64,000 nucleotides of DNA from Diadophis punctatus similis. Taxonomy: Eukaryota > Chordata > Lepidosauria > Squamata > Dipsadidae. The DNA is taken from the NCBI GenBank assembly GCA_023053685.1, contig JALIGW010000001.1, positions 65,725,740 to 65,789,739 of the forward strand, in the 5' to 3' direction. The notes under the pieces were generated by a model. The model made no database searches. It was not told where the DNA came from and worked only from the letters and a program-made list of their open reading frames with translations. Position numbers and translations under genes: made by a program. This document shows, piece after piece, positions 12,001-22,899 of the stretch. How positions within the stretch are numbered: the first letter of the stretch is position 1; the number at the start of each line of letters is the position of its first letter.

Positions 12001-13383
12001 GTGCTGTGGTGGGTGTGCCAAGGTACACCCACGTTACACCTATACTCCGCCAGCTGCATTGGTTGCCCATCGGTCTCCGGGTACAATTCAAGGTGTTGAT
12101 CATCATCTTTAAAGCCCTGCATGGCTTAGGACCAGGTTACCTTCGGGACCGCATTCTGCCTCATACTTCCCTTCGACCGGTTAGGGCCCACAGAGTGGGC
12201 CTCCTCCAGGTCCCGTCAGCTAAACAATGCCAGCTGGCGGGCCCTAGGGGGAGGGCCTTCTTTGCAGGGGCCCCGTGCTCTGGAACCAACTTCCCCCAGA
12301 GACCCGAACCATCCCCACCCTGCTGGCCTTCCGAAAAGCTGTCAAGACATGGCTCTTCCTGCAGGCAGGGGGTGAGCCTAGTTCCACCTGAGCTCTCGCC
12401 CGGTATGGCTGATGGTGAACATTTTTAATCTTTTTGTAATTTTTAATTGTTGTTTTTAACTGTTGTTTATTATTAGTGTTCTTGTATAATTTGCTATACG
12501 CCGCCCTGAGTCCCTCGGGAGTAGGGCGGCATAGAAGAACCAATAATAAATAAAATAAATAAATAAATAAATAAATAAATGATGGGTCTTAATTTTTCCC
12601 TGATTTTGTCCTTTCAGATTTCCATGCAAAAATGGTGCATTGTGCCACGATAATAATGGCTTTGCTTCCAATTACACCTGCAAGTGCCTGGCTGGATTCA
12701 CTGGTGCACATTGCGAGATTGATGTCGACGACTGCCTCATGCGTCCCTGTGCCAACGGCGCCACCTGCCTCGATGGCATGAATCGCTTCTCCTGTCAGTG
12801 CCAGGTTGGCTTTGAAGGACGTTTCTGCACCATCAACATTGATGATTGTGCCAGCCAACCATGCAGGAATGGGGCTAAGTGTTATGATCGTATCAACGAT
12901 TTTGATTGCTTATGTTCCGAGGGCTTTGCTGGGAAAACATGTGAGCTCCTTGCTCCAGAGGCAACCTGGATTACTGAGTCTCAGCCTGATGCAAAGGACC
13001 ACAACAATGCTCTGGGAAGCACAACCAGCAGTTACTCTTGGATGACCCAGTCTGAGCCAGCCAAGGTTATAGTTACTGGAAAGCGGATCACTAACTACAG
13101 TGAGAAATCAAATGATGGCGGGTTGTTAATCTCTGTGAAAGAGGTGGTAACTCAGCAAGACTCGGGACTGAGTCAGTCACAGCTCATTTTAGTGCTTGTA
13201 TTTGGCGGGATCACTATTGTGTTGGTCTTAGTGACCGTGTTGTTGCTGCTGAAGAATTGGCAGAAGGGGCGCCAGAGAAGCCAGAGCCCCTCCCAATCGC
13301 CAAGGAAGCTTCAGGACCAAGAATGTCAAGTGGGAATGTTAAGTACAATCTTGATAGAACCCAGGAAAACAACGGAGCTGTAA
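3130..13383 (+). CDS. DLK2: DLK2, delta-like non-canonical Notch ligand 2 (5'-partial, 4 exons)
   Basis: Exons 3130-3193, 5743-5873, 9354-9498 and 12618-13383 join in frame (phases 2, 1, 2) into about 368 residues; the known protein is near 383. The product is a single-pass membrane protein with tandem EGF-like repeats; DLK1/DLK2 lack a true DSL domain and modulate Notch signalling and adipogenesis (family knowledge). Six-cysteine EGF units are visible throughout, including [17 protein letters not shown] and [18 protein letters not shown] hydrophobic helix ([17 protein letters not shown]) is followed by a basic stop-transfer KNWQKGRQR. The tail ends DQECQVGML...EPRKTTEL, matching the DLK2 C terminus rather than DLK1. 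The signal-peptide exon is not found in 1-3129 and is probably left of the window. All introns are full of transposons; the reading frame is intact. Confidence 0.95.
3625..4240. repeat. Inverted repeat with ~300 bp arms inside the hAT element
   Basis: The left arm, about 3625-3920, is the near reverse complement of about 3948-4240, with a ~28 bp spacer. The arms match around ACGACC...GGTCGTTGGAAGG-type sequence and through the CTCGAGTTTTTTCTCTC block. Confidence 0.88.
4341..4466. mobile_element. Small nested MITE with long terminal inverted repeats
   Basis: It begins TAAGGTGACCAGATGTCCCG and ends with its near reverse complement (CGGGACGTCTGGTCACCTTA). The size of ~126 bp and flanking TA suggest a TA-targeting element nested in the 3362-4563 hAT. 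Confidence 0.8.
4740..4889 (+). repeat. LINE/SINE 3' tail with (AAAC)n
   Basis: GCCAAGAGTCACTTGTTGAG leads into about ten AAAC units (4849-4889), the pattern of a retroposon tail that seeded a microsatellite. Confidence 0.6.
5330..5628. mobile_element. Non-autonomous hAT element, family C (AGGGGTGGGTT ends)
   Basis: The ends are CAGGGGTGGGTTCTGAC and AGGAACCCACCTCTG, with perfect 8-bp duplications AATTGGAC at 5322-5329 and 5629-5636. The interior is GC rich and noncoding. Confidence 0.92.
5743..5873 (+). CDS. DLK2: DLK2 exon: EGF repeats 1-2
   Basis: The acceptor TTTTGCAG precedes ATGTGATCCCGG; the frame gives [16 protein letters not shown] and continues to [15 protein letters not shown], followed by donor GTAGGT. 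Both ends fit the phases of the adjacent exons. Confidence 0.95.
5985..6011. repeat. (GT)n microsatellite
   Basis: A short GT run adjoins TATA/TATG-rich sequence at the left edge of the giant palindrome. Confidence 0.9.
6055..6525. mobile_element. Inverted pair of Penelope-like 3' ends forming a giant palindrome
   Basis: The arms, 6083-6292 and 6315-6523, are almost perfect reverse complements with a ~22 bp spacer. The sequence (CCTGAAGATGATGAATGAGA, GAAACGTTGCG, CGGGAGAAAACCCGAATACC) is of the type found at the 3' part of vertebrate Penelope-like retroelements, here present head-to-head. Assignment to Penelope is from memory of such repeats; the palindrome is read directly. Confidence 0.7.
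6434..6467 (+). ncRNA. Hammerhead-ribozyme-like core
   Basis: CTGAAGA (6434-6440) fits the CUGANGA core. One base later the 6-bp stem GATGAA/TTCATC encloses TGAGAC, followed by GAAACGTT. The mirror copy lies on the minus strand in the left arm (about 6139-6172). Activity is unproven; the extra base between core and stem is atypical. Confidence 0.45.
6692..7071. mobile_element. Family A MITE (GTAGTCCTCAACTTA ends)
   Basis: Inverted ends GTAGTCCTCAACTTA and TAAGTTGAGGACTAC bound ~380 bp with internal markers GTCAATGGGGAAGCCAGA and AACTGCAGTGATTCACTTAA. The same unit recurs at 8742, 28872, 35519, 49575 and 58765. Confidence 0.85.
7344..8109. mobile_element. hAT element, family C, with internal tandem repeat
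   Basis: The ends are CAGGGGCGGGTTCCTA and TAGGAACCCACCACTG, with perfect 8-bp duplications GTCCTCTT at 7336-7343 and 8110-8117. Its interior repeats a 123-bp GC-rich unit. Confidence 0.93.
7590..7860. repeat. 123-bp tandem repeat inside hAT
   Basis: The unit beginning TCCTGCCGCCCGTTCC starts at 7590, 7713 and 7836, giving two full copies and a partial third with few mismatches. Confidence 0.9.
8742..9122. mobile_element. Family A MITE
   Basis: It starts CAGGTAGTCCTCGACTTAC and carries the internal ATCAATGGGGAAGCCAGATT and AACTGCAGTGATTCACTTAA blocks. The right end (GGATTGCCTA) is worn. Confidence 0.8.
9354..9498 (+). CDS. DLK2: DLK2 exon: EGF repeat 3
   Basis: The acceptor ATTTCAG is followed by [17 protein letters not shown] and [17 protein letters not shown], then donor GTGAGC. 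It holds a complete EGF unit plus the first cysteine of the next. Confidence 0.95.
9733..12580 (+). mobile_element. L2-like LINE (CR1 superfamily), coding frames broken
   Basis: The element encodes an AP endonuclease block ([25 protein letters not shown]) and a reverse transcriptase ([38 protein letters not shown] near 11537). Stops or frameshifts interrupt it, for example at 10202, about 10550, 11096 and 11916, so it cannot encode a full protein. The 3' end forms a stem-like CGCCCTGAGTCCCTCGGGAG and finishes in (AAAT)n. It sits in DLK2 intron sequence in the sense direction. Confidence 0.9.
12549..12580 (+). repeat. (AAAT)n tail of the LINE
   Basis: About eight AAAT units end the LINE; the DLK2 acceptor follows 37 bp later. 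Confidence 0.9.
12618..13383 (+). CDS. DLK2: DLK2 terminal exon: EGF repeats 4-6, stalk, TM helix, cytoplasmic tail
   Basis: The acceptor CCTTTCAG is followed by [15 protein letters not shown] and two calcium-binding type EGF units ([22 protein letters not shown]). A Ser/Thr-rich juxtamembrane stalk, the TM segment at about 13183-13251 and a short tail to TAA at 13381-13383 follow. The acceptor lies only 37 bp after the tail of an L2-like LINE. Confidence 0.95.
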
Positions 13384-14770
13384 GGAGCCAGAATCAGGGC
13401 CTGGTTGATCTAGAAACGCCCACTGGCGACTCAGAGAATCCTTCCAGCTTTGTCTGGGATCAGTTCTGGCTGCTTATCTCCAAAGCGTTGAGGGCTCTGA
13501 TGGAACTGAAGGCTGTGAATTGGCATGAAGGAAAGTGTCCACAAGGCAGTAAATCCTGCTTTGAGAAAAGAATTCTTGAATGTGTGCAGTAAATCCATTG
13601 GCATGTTGACTTCCACTCATCAAGGCAGCCAAGGAAACACTGGGCTAGGATAACCCTCCTTTTGAAAACAGCAAGTGGATCAGAAGGTTGTTATCCGACG
13701 TACGTTCTACATTGTATAACGGCGTCAAAGGTGTCGGGAGAGTTTGTAGGAGCTGAAACTTTGTTAGGCCTTCAGGCATCTGATAACTCTTGGTTAGAGT
13801 CTTTGCAGATTTCATATGGCCTATTTACTTCTGAGAGTTTAGAAACTGCTGTGGATATGCCCCGACTCTAGAATTCTGGTCCAAATAATATTGAATTTTT
13901 CTACCATTTCTGCCAAACACATATGTGTTTCCAATGACATTATCTTCCCTTCCTCATAATGCCATGAGAGAGTTTGCTGACCATTTTTATTACTTCTCCC
14001 TTCTCTTCTATTTCATTGTCTCTCTTTCTTGTTTGTTTGTTTGTTTAGTTGTAAATGAAAGACAGATTCTGTATTATACCAAATCATCTCAGGAGGTTTG
14101 TTAATACTTTAATTTTATATCACGTTCATTCACCAATCCAGCAACACATTTCCTCAGCTATGGTGTCAAACGGGAGCAGAAACAAAGCAATGTCCATTCT
14201 TTGCCTTGGATATCTGATTTGAGCCTTCACACTTGCCAGAAATGATGAAGATGGATGTCTATGAAATTGGAAGTAGAGCTCTGTTCTAGTTCCAGTTGCA
14301 AGGAGCAAGTTCTTGAGAGAAAGAACTTAGGAGTGACATCAAAACCATTATATTGTTGGAGGATTCCACATAGTGTACATGTATGTGGGAGAGAGGAAAA
14401 GAGGTACATGCTATAAATTTGGAGAGAAGGGTGCCTCAAGATCTATGCTGGATTCTATCAAAAAAGAGGTGGTAGTACTGCTGAAATTTTGAAACAAAAG
14501 TTTTAGGGTTCCAGATACAAAACCTAGTTTTCAGAATGGTTGTTTTTGTGCTGAGTTTTTGCCTGTTTTCAGCAACAGGTGTTCCTCTCCCATCTGCTGT
14601 CCCTTTTCTAAGGGAACATTGGAAGTTGTCTTGCAGCAAGTCACTTCACTGGTACGTTTAGCTCAGAAGCTGCCATATTGATTGGCCATACTTCCCCAGG
14701 AATTTAGGTAGGAGAGTATCCAATCCTTACCTGGCAATGGCAGGATTTAAAAAGTATACAATAAATTACT
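13384..14770 (+). other. Probable DLK2 3' UTR
   Basis: About 1.4 kb after the DLK2 stop with no recognisable transposon, in contrast to the rest of the window. An AATAAA hexamer at 14760-14765 is a candidate poly(A) signal. A short (TTTG)n run sits near 14030. The extent is inferred, since no transcript evidence is available. Confidence 0.5.
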
Positions 14771-15455
14771 TTACCTTCTCTATATGATAGTGAATGTAAT
14801 GATGCAGTTAAACAGAAAATATTGCATAATGCTCTTTGGGTTGAGTGATAAAATCTGTTCCATTCAGTAGTACTTTCTTTATTCCATCAAGATAAAATGC
14901 TGAGCTTGTAGAATGTTCATGTTGGCCTTGGCTGCTCAGGTCCCTCATCTCACACCAGAAATATGTCAACACTTTAGGATTATGGCGAAGTTCCTAGGTT
15001 GTATACATGGAAATACCTAAGTTAAGTAAAAAAAAAAAACCCTGAAGGAAAGATTATTTTTGTAATACACAATTGATAAATGTGTAAATTTATAAAATAA
15101 ATACAGTAATTAAAATACCAACAACCAGTGCCTTCCTGCCCTCTCCACAAATTATCAGATTGCATCATCACAGCTCTGTCACATTTAACAAAACATCTTT
15201 TTTCTTGCTGAGGAGTGTCTGGAAAGGATGAAGTAATAATAATGTTTCCCCAAGTATTGATACTCTTAGTGTTACTTTTCATCTTTTTAGGGATGGTAAT
15301 TTTGATGTAGGCATTGATCCATATGGCTAGTAATCAGTGGCATATGGAACAAGCTGCAGGCAAACAACGTGCAGTGTAGTGGCATCACACAACTGCTGCT
15401 ATTAGATACTTGCATTCTAATGTTTGACACAAATACATAAATGACATGTGATGAC

Positions 15456-15834
15456 CAGGGGTGGGCTGCTGGGAGTTTGCAGGGGTTCGTGAGAACCTCT
15501 AGCTAAGATTCTGTACAGTTCGGAGAACCCCCAAATCCCATTCCTGGCTGGCCCCGCCCACCCCTCCCCAGAGTCCCCATGCAGCCCATTTTGGATGCAG
15601 GTAAGTGCAGGGTGCGCGCAGAGGCTCGGGGAGGGTGAAAAATGGACCTACCGGAAGTTCTTGGGGGGGAGGGCCTCTGGAGCCTGGGGAGGCCGTTTTC
15701 GCCCTCCCGGAGGCTCGAGTAAAGCCTCTGGAGCCCCCCCCCAATGATGCAGGAGGCCAAGTAGGCCATGCCACCACGCCCACCCAGCAACCGAGCAGAG
15801 AACTCCTTGCTAAAAATTTTGAAGCCCACCCTTG
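15456..15834. mobile_element. Non-autonomous hAT element, family C variant
   Basis: It starts CAGGGGTGGGCTGC and ends AGCCCACCCTTG, flanked by perfect 8-bp GTGATGAC at 15448-15455 and 15835-15842. The interior is GC rich. Confidence 0.92.
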
Positions 15835-16379
15835 GTGATGACATGTATCTGTGTCCCTTTGCATGATGTGTGTGTCAACATAATTGCACAAGTGCTGTAA
15901 TTTATGTACTTGGGACAGACACCAGCATACAAGTACACGAAGGCATTGTGTGATGATGTTATTCCACATGTCATTTTGATATCATCATGGCTTACTGGTG
16001 AAATCAACAGCAATATACATGCCCACATGTTTACTAATTAAAATGGATAAATATATTGGCAGATAAGGTTGTTGTCAGAAACTTACATATATAAAAAGGG
16101 CAAAGGATATCAGTCTTGGGGGGGGGAATGAGGATAATATTCTGAAATAAGATTTTAAAAATACAAGTGATGCAATATTTTTATTAGGATCAACCAAAAT
16201 TCACAAGATAACTGCTTTTGCCTTGATTTATTCCATGCACTATAATACAATATTCATTTTTTTCATATCTGCATTTTGTATTGAATTTCTGAATCTAGCT
16301 ACCATGACTTATAAACCACAATTTGCACTGTGCAGCTTTGAGCCTCTATGAAAGCAGCAATTACATTGCTTGGCGCAAT

Positions 16380-17090
16380 GTATGGATCAAGCCCTTGAGT
16401 GATCCAGAAGTATATTGGATAAGATGGTACAAAAATCAGGAAAACGTGCTGCAGTTGTCAAAAAAACCAACAGAGTCCTAGGCTGCATTAACCGAGGGGT
16501 AGAATCAAGATCATGTGAAGTGTTAATATCACATGAAGTGTTCATGCCGTGGTAAGACAACATTTGGAAATTGTATCCAGTTTTGGTCACCATGTTATAA
16601 AAAAGATGTTGAGACTCTAGAAAAAGTGCAGAGAAGAGCAACAAAGATGATTAGGGAACTGGAGGCTAAAACATACGAGGAATAGTTGCAGGAATTGAGT
16701 ATTCTTGTTTTTATTTTATTTATTGGTTTAATGAAAAAAAGGACTAGAGGGTGACATCATAGCAGTATTCCAAAATCTAAGGGGATGGCACAAAGAAGAG
16801 GGAATCAACCTATTTTCCAAGCACCAGAAGGCAGGACAAGAAGCAATGGATGAAAACTAATAAAGGAGAGAAGCTATCTAGAACTTCCTGACAAATTTCC
16901 TGACAGAACAATTTCTCGTGGAACGACTTGCCTCCAGAAGTTGTGGGTGCTCCGACACTGGAGGATTTAAAGAAGAGATTAGACAACCATTTGTCTGAAA
17001 TGGTAGAGTTTTCTGCTTGAGAGCAGGAGGTTGGACTAGAAGACCTCCAAGGTCCCTTCCAACTATTCTGCTAAATGAAGGAGAAAATTG
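16380..17090 (+). mobile_element. CR1 LINE 3' portion
   Basis: The sequence contains the CR1 3' coding remnant (GTGCAGAGAAGAGCAACAAA) and the 3' UTR ending in AAGACCTCCAAGGTCCCTTC. It is diverged, with an AT-rich insertion near 16700-16730. Confidence 0.85.
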
Positions 17091-17099
17091 AAGTAGGAC

Positions 17100-18930
17100 A
17101 GAAATCATGCCAGAAGTTATTGCACGTAAAAAACTTTTTTATTCCAAACCTCTAGACAGATCACAAACTGAAGTAATTGATGGCAGAATCAGGTACAATT
17201 GAGCCCAAAGGTTAGTCAGGATACTATAAATGTGCCTTTGAGAAACAAAATCTAGGGAGAAACATGTAATTTTCTTTTATACTTTTTATATAACAGATTA
17301 AACTTTTAGATGCATATTTTTTTAAATTATTGTATGGTACTCTTAATTGTTTCATGAAGTGAGACAAAAATGGGTGGCTTCCAAGTTTATCTTGTAAAAA
17401 TCATGTTTGAATAAAGGATAGCGAGTATAAAGCTGTTTCCGACTTCAGGCAAATCCAATATAGATACTCTGAACTCAAAAAGTTTGCAATACAGTATGTT
17501 TAGAAAGAACCTCATTTGGTCATAATTTAAAAGAAAAGGATGTAATTTAAAATGAAAAATAATTTCCAAATATTCTGGAGCTTATCCTTAAAATATTAAA
17601 TGTAAGTAATCCAAAATCCTTTACATCTGGTAGCTTTTCTTCTTCTTCTAAATTTAAGCCTTTTGAGTAACTAAGCCTAAACATAGTAACCAACTAAACA
17701 TAGCTTAGTTAGTTTCTGGAAATGCAATTCTCTGGATTTTGCAATGCAATCTGCCCCTAGAACATGTATACTACAAAAGCCAGTAAAATGTGTGTATTTG
17801 TGAAGCTAGTATACAAAACTATATTTCTTTAAAACTGTGTAAGTACAGATACATACATTTGGCAAAACGTGTCCCCAGATGCATATAAATCTTAGTGAAT
17901 ATTCTCAATGAATCAAGTTCAATACATTCTACAAAATAAGAAACTGAAAAAAATAAGCTTGATATATTTTCAGAAAAAAGAAAGAAAACGGGGAGAAACC
18001 AAAATGGATAGATTTATTATCTCTATTAACTTTTGAACAGGGGTTTAAGTTTCTTTCCATTTCTTCTGTATCTCCACCTGGACTATAGACTCCATCGTCA
18101 TAATATGGTATGATAGCATCAGAGTTGAATAGAGATATTTCTAGCATATGGAGGATTGCACCATGTCTGTACTTGAAAACTTATCTTTTAAGTTTCACGA
18201 AGATTCTATGAGTATGCAATACTCATAGCGTTTTGCTCACATATATTAAACAAACTGGGTGATGCCTAGAGAAACTGAAGTAAGTCTTTTTGGTGGAATT
18301 TTGACACATTTATTTAGTGTATTCTGATGGTACAATTAGCCAGAAGACTACAATGTTAATACATGGTAGTAATTTGGCTGCTGAAGAGTGCTAGTCCATT
18401 TAGTTTGTGCTCATACGCTTATCCAGAGTGCACCACAGGGGGTGAACTAGCTCTGTACCAGAAAGATGAGTGGCATCTTGTGGCATCATCTGGGCCCTTC
18501 TCTCACCACTAATGTTTCATCACAGTCAGGCATCGCATCTGAGTAGGTCCAGCACTGGCAGGAGTCTGACCGTCCATACAAAATTCTGCCATGTTTCCCA
18601 GCAAAGTACCTATTTATCTACTTGCATGTATAGCATGCTTTCGAACTGCTAGGTGAGCAGAAGCTGAGGCAAGTGACAGGTGCTCACTGTGCCACACGGT
18701 GCTAGGACTCGAAACACCAGAGGAAAGACCACCTCCAGCATCTTTAAGCTACTGCGCCTCTGTGGTTTTGACACAAAACATACACAAAGAGATGAAAAGC
18801 TGTTTCATGTATAACAAGTGGCTTCACAAACTGAGAAGAGAAAGCAGCCATGTTTATTGCTTCTGTATTATAAGTCTTGCCATTTAAGACATGTATGTCA
18901 GCTTGGTATATAGTGCTATCATGGTATTTT
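17100..18930. other. AT-rich intergenic stretch
   Basis: I see no gene or recognisable repeat here, apart from a short palindrome (CTATGAGTATGCAATACTCATAG-like) near 18205. Confidence 0.5.
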
Positions 18931-18934
18931 TAAA

Positions 18935-19100
18935 GAGCATGGTGGCTCAAGTGGTTAGGACCTTGGGTTGGATGTTAGCAAGCCTGCATTTGAGATCCAA
19001 GTGCTGCTGTGTGGTGAAGTGAACGCCTGTCCTTCACTCCAGCCAGGGGACATGAAAAGAGCCCCTAACTGGGCATCCCCGTGCAACAGTGATGTCAGTG
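18935..19100 (+). mobile_element. tRNA-derived SINE fragment
   Basis: GGTGGCTCAAGTGGTTAGGA resembles a tRNA A-box region and is followed by a B-box-like TTTGAGATCC stretch and a SINE body. It is diverged. Confidence 0.6.
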
Positions 19101-19379
19101 GCTAATCCTTTCAACCTGGAAACATCTCAGTGCTTCTGACACAGGTACAATGTGGTGGTATTTTTAGAATCAAATGCTTTAAGGTGATTCCTTTCATTAA
19201 TACTGACACAATGAATTTCATTGTAGACAAGGCAATTTGATTGTTCTTAGAAAGGAAAAAAATTCTTTCTTTGGGAATCAAAGTTTGTAAAGCGAAACTA
19301 TTCAAAGGAGTTGCTAAAAGTTCTTAGAGAAGATATAAAAGAAATAATGTGAAATAGGGATAGGGGCAGAGCAACCTTA

Positions 19380-19920
19380 AATGTAATTTTGCATTGTGTA
19401 TTTATATACTACTAAAAATCTAAATGTGTTTAGCTGTTTGTCTGTTTACACCCTATTAGCTCAAATAGTGCATTGTATCACAAAAATTTTTGAATCGGTA
19501 CCTGAAAATTTTTAACTTACAAAATGCAAAAAACTCAGAACCCATCACTCCTGTGGAATTTAAATTTCCATTATATTCAGACCAGTTTTATTCACAAAAT
19601 TGGGGCTGTTGCAGGATCCCTGTCATGATTTCTGACATGCCCTGCCAGCTTCCCATAAATAAAATCAATGGGGAAGCCAGCAGGAAGTCGGAATTCCTGC
19701 TCTCATGCAAAAAAGCTCATGAAATACTATATATGGTCAACCTAAAATCTAATGCTCGCTTTGGTCACATCAGACTGCACTACCCTTCTCAAAGGATGAT
19801 CCAATGGGTCACAAGTTGCCTAGTATTTTCTCTAAATTATGAAATGCACAAAAGGCAGCCAAAACTGGAATCTAGCATTTGCAATGATTCACTGAGGTGA
19901 GCAAAAAGGAGAGAGGCTGG
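19380..19920. repeat. Unclassified repeat, with a family A-like piece
   Basis: The part near 19660-19690 (AATCAATGGGGAAGCCAG) is shared with the family A MITEs. The flanking 19400-19600 sequence is repeat-like but unassigned. Confidence 0.4.
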
Positions 19921-20278
19921 GAGCAAGAAATGATGGGCAATTATCCCATTTACTGGTTTTGACAGCTGTTTGCTTCCTCCAAAATGATGGCACACCTCAA
20001 CCTAAGGAGAATGCCTCTTTTCATGTCCCTGAATTTTTAAACATAGGCATGGCATTTATCTCCTATTATCTCCCATCAGAGACTGCTAGAAAATATATTA
20101 TTATTTGTTCTGAAGTCATAAGATGGATGTTCAAGGCTGATAAAGAGGTTTCATTCTGGTGCATACAAAGAACGCTAGGCCTTTCCTCATTGCAGAACTG
20201 GGTGTTATTAATCCATCCTACAGCTGGCAGGAAAATATGTCAATATAACCTGCAGGTAATGGTATAACCATTTATAGT

Positions 20279-20547
20279 CAGGTGAAATTCAAAATGTTTC
20301 CCTACTGGTTCTGTGGGTGTGGCAGGAGGATACTGCAAAATCTCCATTCCCACCCCACTCCAGGGGAAGGATACTGCAAAATCTCCATTCCCTCCCCACT
20401 CCTGGGGGAAGGATATTGCAAAATCTCCATTCCCACCCCACTCTGGGGCCAGCCAGAGGTGGTATTTGTAATTTGCCGGTTCTCCTAACTTCAAAATTTC
20501 CGCTACCGGTTCTCCAGAACCTGTCAGAACCTGTTGAATTTCATCCG
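20279..20547. mobile_element. Non-autonomous hAT-like element with internal tandem repeat
   Basis: The ends CAGGTGAAATTC and GAATTTCATCCG are partly inverted, with perfect 8-bp duplications TTTATAGT at 20271-20278 and 20548-20555. Inside, a ~48 bp unit containing TGCAAAATCTCCATTCCC occurs three times. Confidence 0.85.
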
Positions 20548-20774
20548 TTTATAGTCCCTGTCCTTGAAGGGTGTCAGAAAAAGGAGGCAAATTATTGCTC
20601 TACGGTGGATGCAGCTAAAGACAACTTAAATCTCCCTCATGAACAAGGGGCAAGATGACGGCAACATCCTCTGACTTAGAAGAAAAAATAATTGGGCTGA
20701 AGGTTAGATGCAAGCATACTAGTAACTTGCATATGTTGGCCGATAGATGGGAAATCTCAGAGGCATTTAAATAT

Positions 20775-20872
20775 GGAATCCTTGGCGCCCTGAGCTTGGT
20801 TGCTTTCTTGCAGATGCTTACCCAATGAAACATCTGCAAGAAACAACCAAGGTCAGTGAGCACCAAAAACTC
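20775..20872. repeat. Short palindrome, possible Penelope-like fragment
   Basis: Arms of ~40 bp (CTTGGTTGCTTTCTTGCAGA and its mirror CATCTGCAAGAAACAACCAA) flank CTTACCCAATGAAA. It is smaller but built like the 6055-6525 palindrome. Confidence 0.55.
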
Positions 20873-20925
20873 CACAGTTCAACCCTGAGCTATAAGTTTT
20901 ATTGGCATTTAAGTGTGCACTGGAT

Positions 20926-21471
20926 TGTAGGAAGTTAGCACCCACCCCTCTCCTAGGAAATGAGATATCCTAGGAGATATTAAAATGTAGGAAATATTAT
21001 GTGGAATATATCTGGAAACATGCTTTTAAACAAACAAAAGACTCCTCTTGGAAACCCCCACCCCTGCTAAGCTCACATATTCCTCTCACCTGGCTGAAAG
21101 TCTTTTGCATGACAAAACCATAATAGGATTAGCCCAAGGCCCTTTCATTTCAGCCAAAGCTGGATTAGACAAAAGCCAAGAGCCACCCCAGCATGCCCCT
21201 GGGGGGTCTGAGAGCCAATGGGATACATTTCTATACAGGAAAAGGAAATCTAAGAGGTGGGACCCAACTTACACTATAAAAACCAGGAACTCAGCATATC
21301 TCTCTCTCTTTTTTCTCTTCACCACACAACCATGTAAGTTACCTTTTCTGTACAGGGGCTCCTGCCATGTGCTCCTGTCCACCATTAAACCTTCCTTCCA
21401 AGCAACCTTCATGAATCCAGTGTCTTTTTCCCCACTTGGAACTGAACCTAAAAGGATATTTCCTTATAACA
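20926..21471 (+). repeat. 5' LTR
   Basis: 546 bp, TG...CA form. The TATA box (CACTATAAAAACC) is near 21271 and a candidate ATTAAA poly(A) signal near 21384. Confidence 0.92.
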
Positions 21472-22899
21472 ATTGGCGAGCCAGATGGATTCCAAGTAAC
21501 CTCTTCAATGATCCTGGCCTAAATAAATTTATTAGGCCTTGGCCATTGGGAAGTAGGTTTTAAAGGGGTTTTGATTCAAGGGCTGCTTGGAAAGAAGGTG
21601 AGTACCTACCTCTAAATTTTACTTTAAACCATAGAAAACTGGGAAATGTGTGTTTGCATGTGTGTATGTGTGTGGGGGGTAATTTTTGCTTTTTAATTAT
21701 ACTTTATGGCATATGTAAATTCCAATTTCAATTGAATAGTGTGTTGTCTGGGTACAAATCATTTTAGGGAAAAAATAATCATGCTTTTTGTTTAACCAAG
21801 TTAATGTATCTTCCTAAATCCTTTGATATTTCCTTCCCCCCCCCTTCTCCCCCCCCAGCCCTGTTTTGTCTGCTAGCCATTGCAGGATACTCATTTTATG
21901 GTGGTTCTTTTCCACTTCTCCAAATCTGTTTTAATTTGTTGCACCAATTTATAATAGTTATCTATATTTTTGGTTTTCCTTACCTAGGGGTAGGATTTTA
22001 CTTTTCTTTGCCTTAGAACCATGGACTCAGAATTTTGTTGTTGTTTTTTTTTCTTTCTTTCTTTTTGAAGATGGGAACCACATTAGCTTTTTCCCAGTTT
22101 CTCAGGTGGTCCCCGTGTCCCAAGATTTTTTTTTAAAGATGTGCAGTGGTTCTGAGATTTCATTTACCAGCTCCTTTAGGACTCTGGGACCTGGTGTTCT
22201 CTTACTGTTTTTGCTTATTTTAACTTTAGTTTACAGTCTGTTTTATTTTTTCCTTTCCAGTTATATTTCTGGTTAGTTGGGTTGCATTTCTTTTTGCAAG
22301 AAGACATGCAAATAATGAGTTAAGCAACTCATGGCTTTCTCTGTGTTGCCTTCTCTCCTTAGTGGTCCAACTGTTTCCTTGATTTTTCTTCTTGTTTTTT
22401 TTATGTATTGGAAGAATCTTTTATATTATCTTTCACTTTGTTGCAAGTCGTTGTTCATTCAAGGCTTTTGTTTCCTGATTTTTCTTTACAGATTCTTGCT
22501 ATCTGCTGATATTCTGCTTTAGTTATGTGTCCCTGTTTCCATTTTTGTATCTGTGCTTCATTCATTCAATTTGTCAGTGAAGTCTTTGTGCAGCCATGCT
22601 GGTGTTTCTTGGATTTCTGGTTTTTTTTTCCTGATTGCTTTTGTGCAATTGGCTTTTATAATCAAGTTTTTTCAGAGTTTACAAAGCTTCTTGAGTTGCT
22701 TCTTTCCTTTAAGACTTTCATCCAAGGAATCTTTCTCAAGTTTCTCTTGAGTTTATTAAGGTCAGCTTTATTTTAAAATCTAAGACTTTAGTGTGTTCAA
22801 TTGTGTTGAATCGTTTTTGTTATGTTAATGATGCAGTTTCAAATCCTTCTACAACTTCTTCTTTGTTTGTAAGTATTAAGTCAAGTATGGACTTAATTA

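Noticed and set aside
9734..12428. Several adjoining frames that together look like an enzyme gene
   Set aside because: These are broken pieces of an L2-like LINE endonuclease and reverse transcriptase, not a host gene.
21048..21563. 171-codon frame repeated at 26643-27092
   Set aside because: Both lie within the two LTRs and include the promoter and poly(A) signals; the duplication is the LTR pair, not a duplicated gene.
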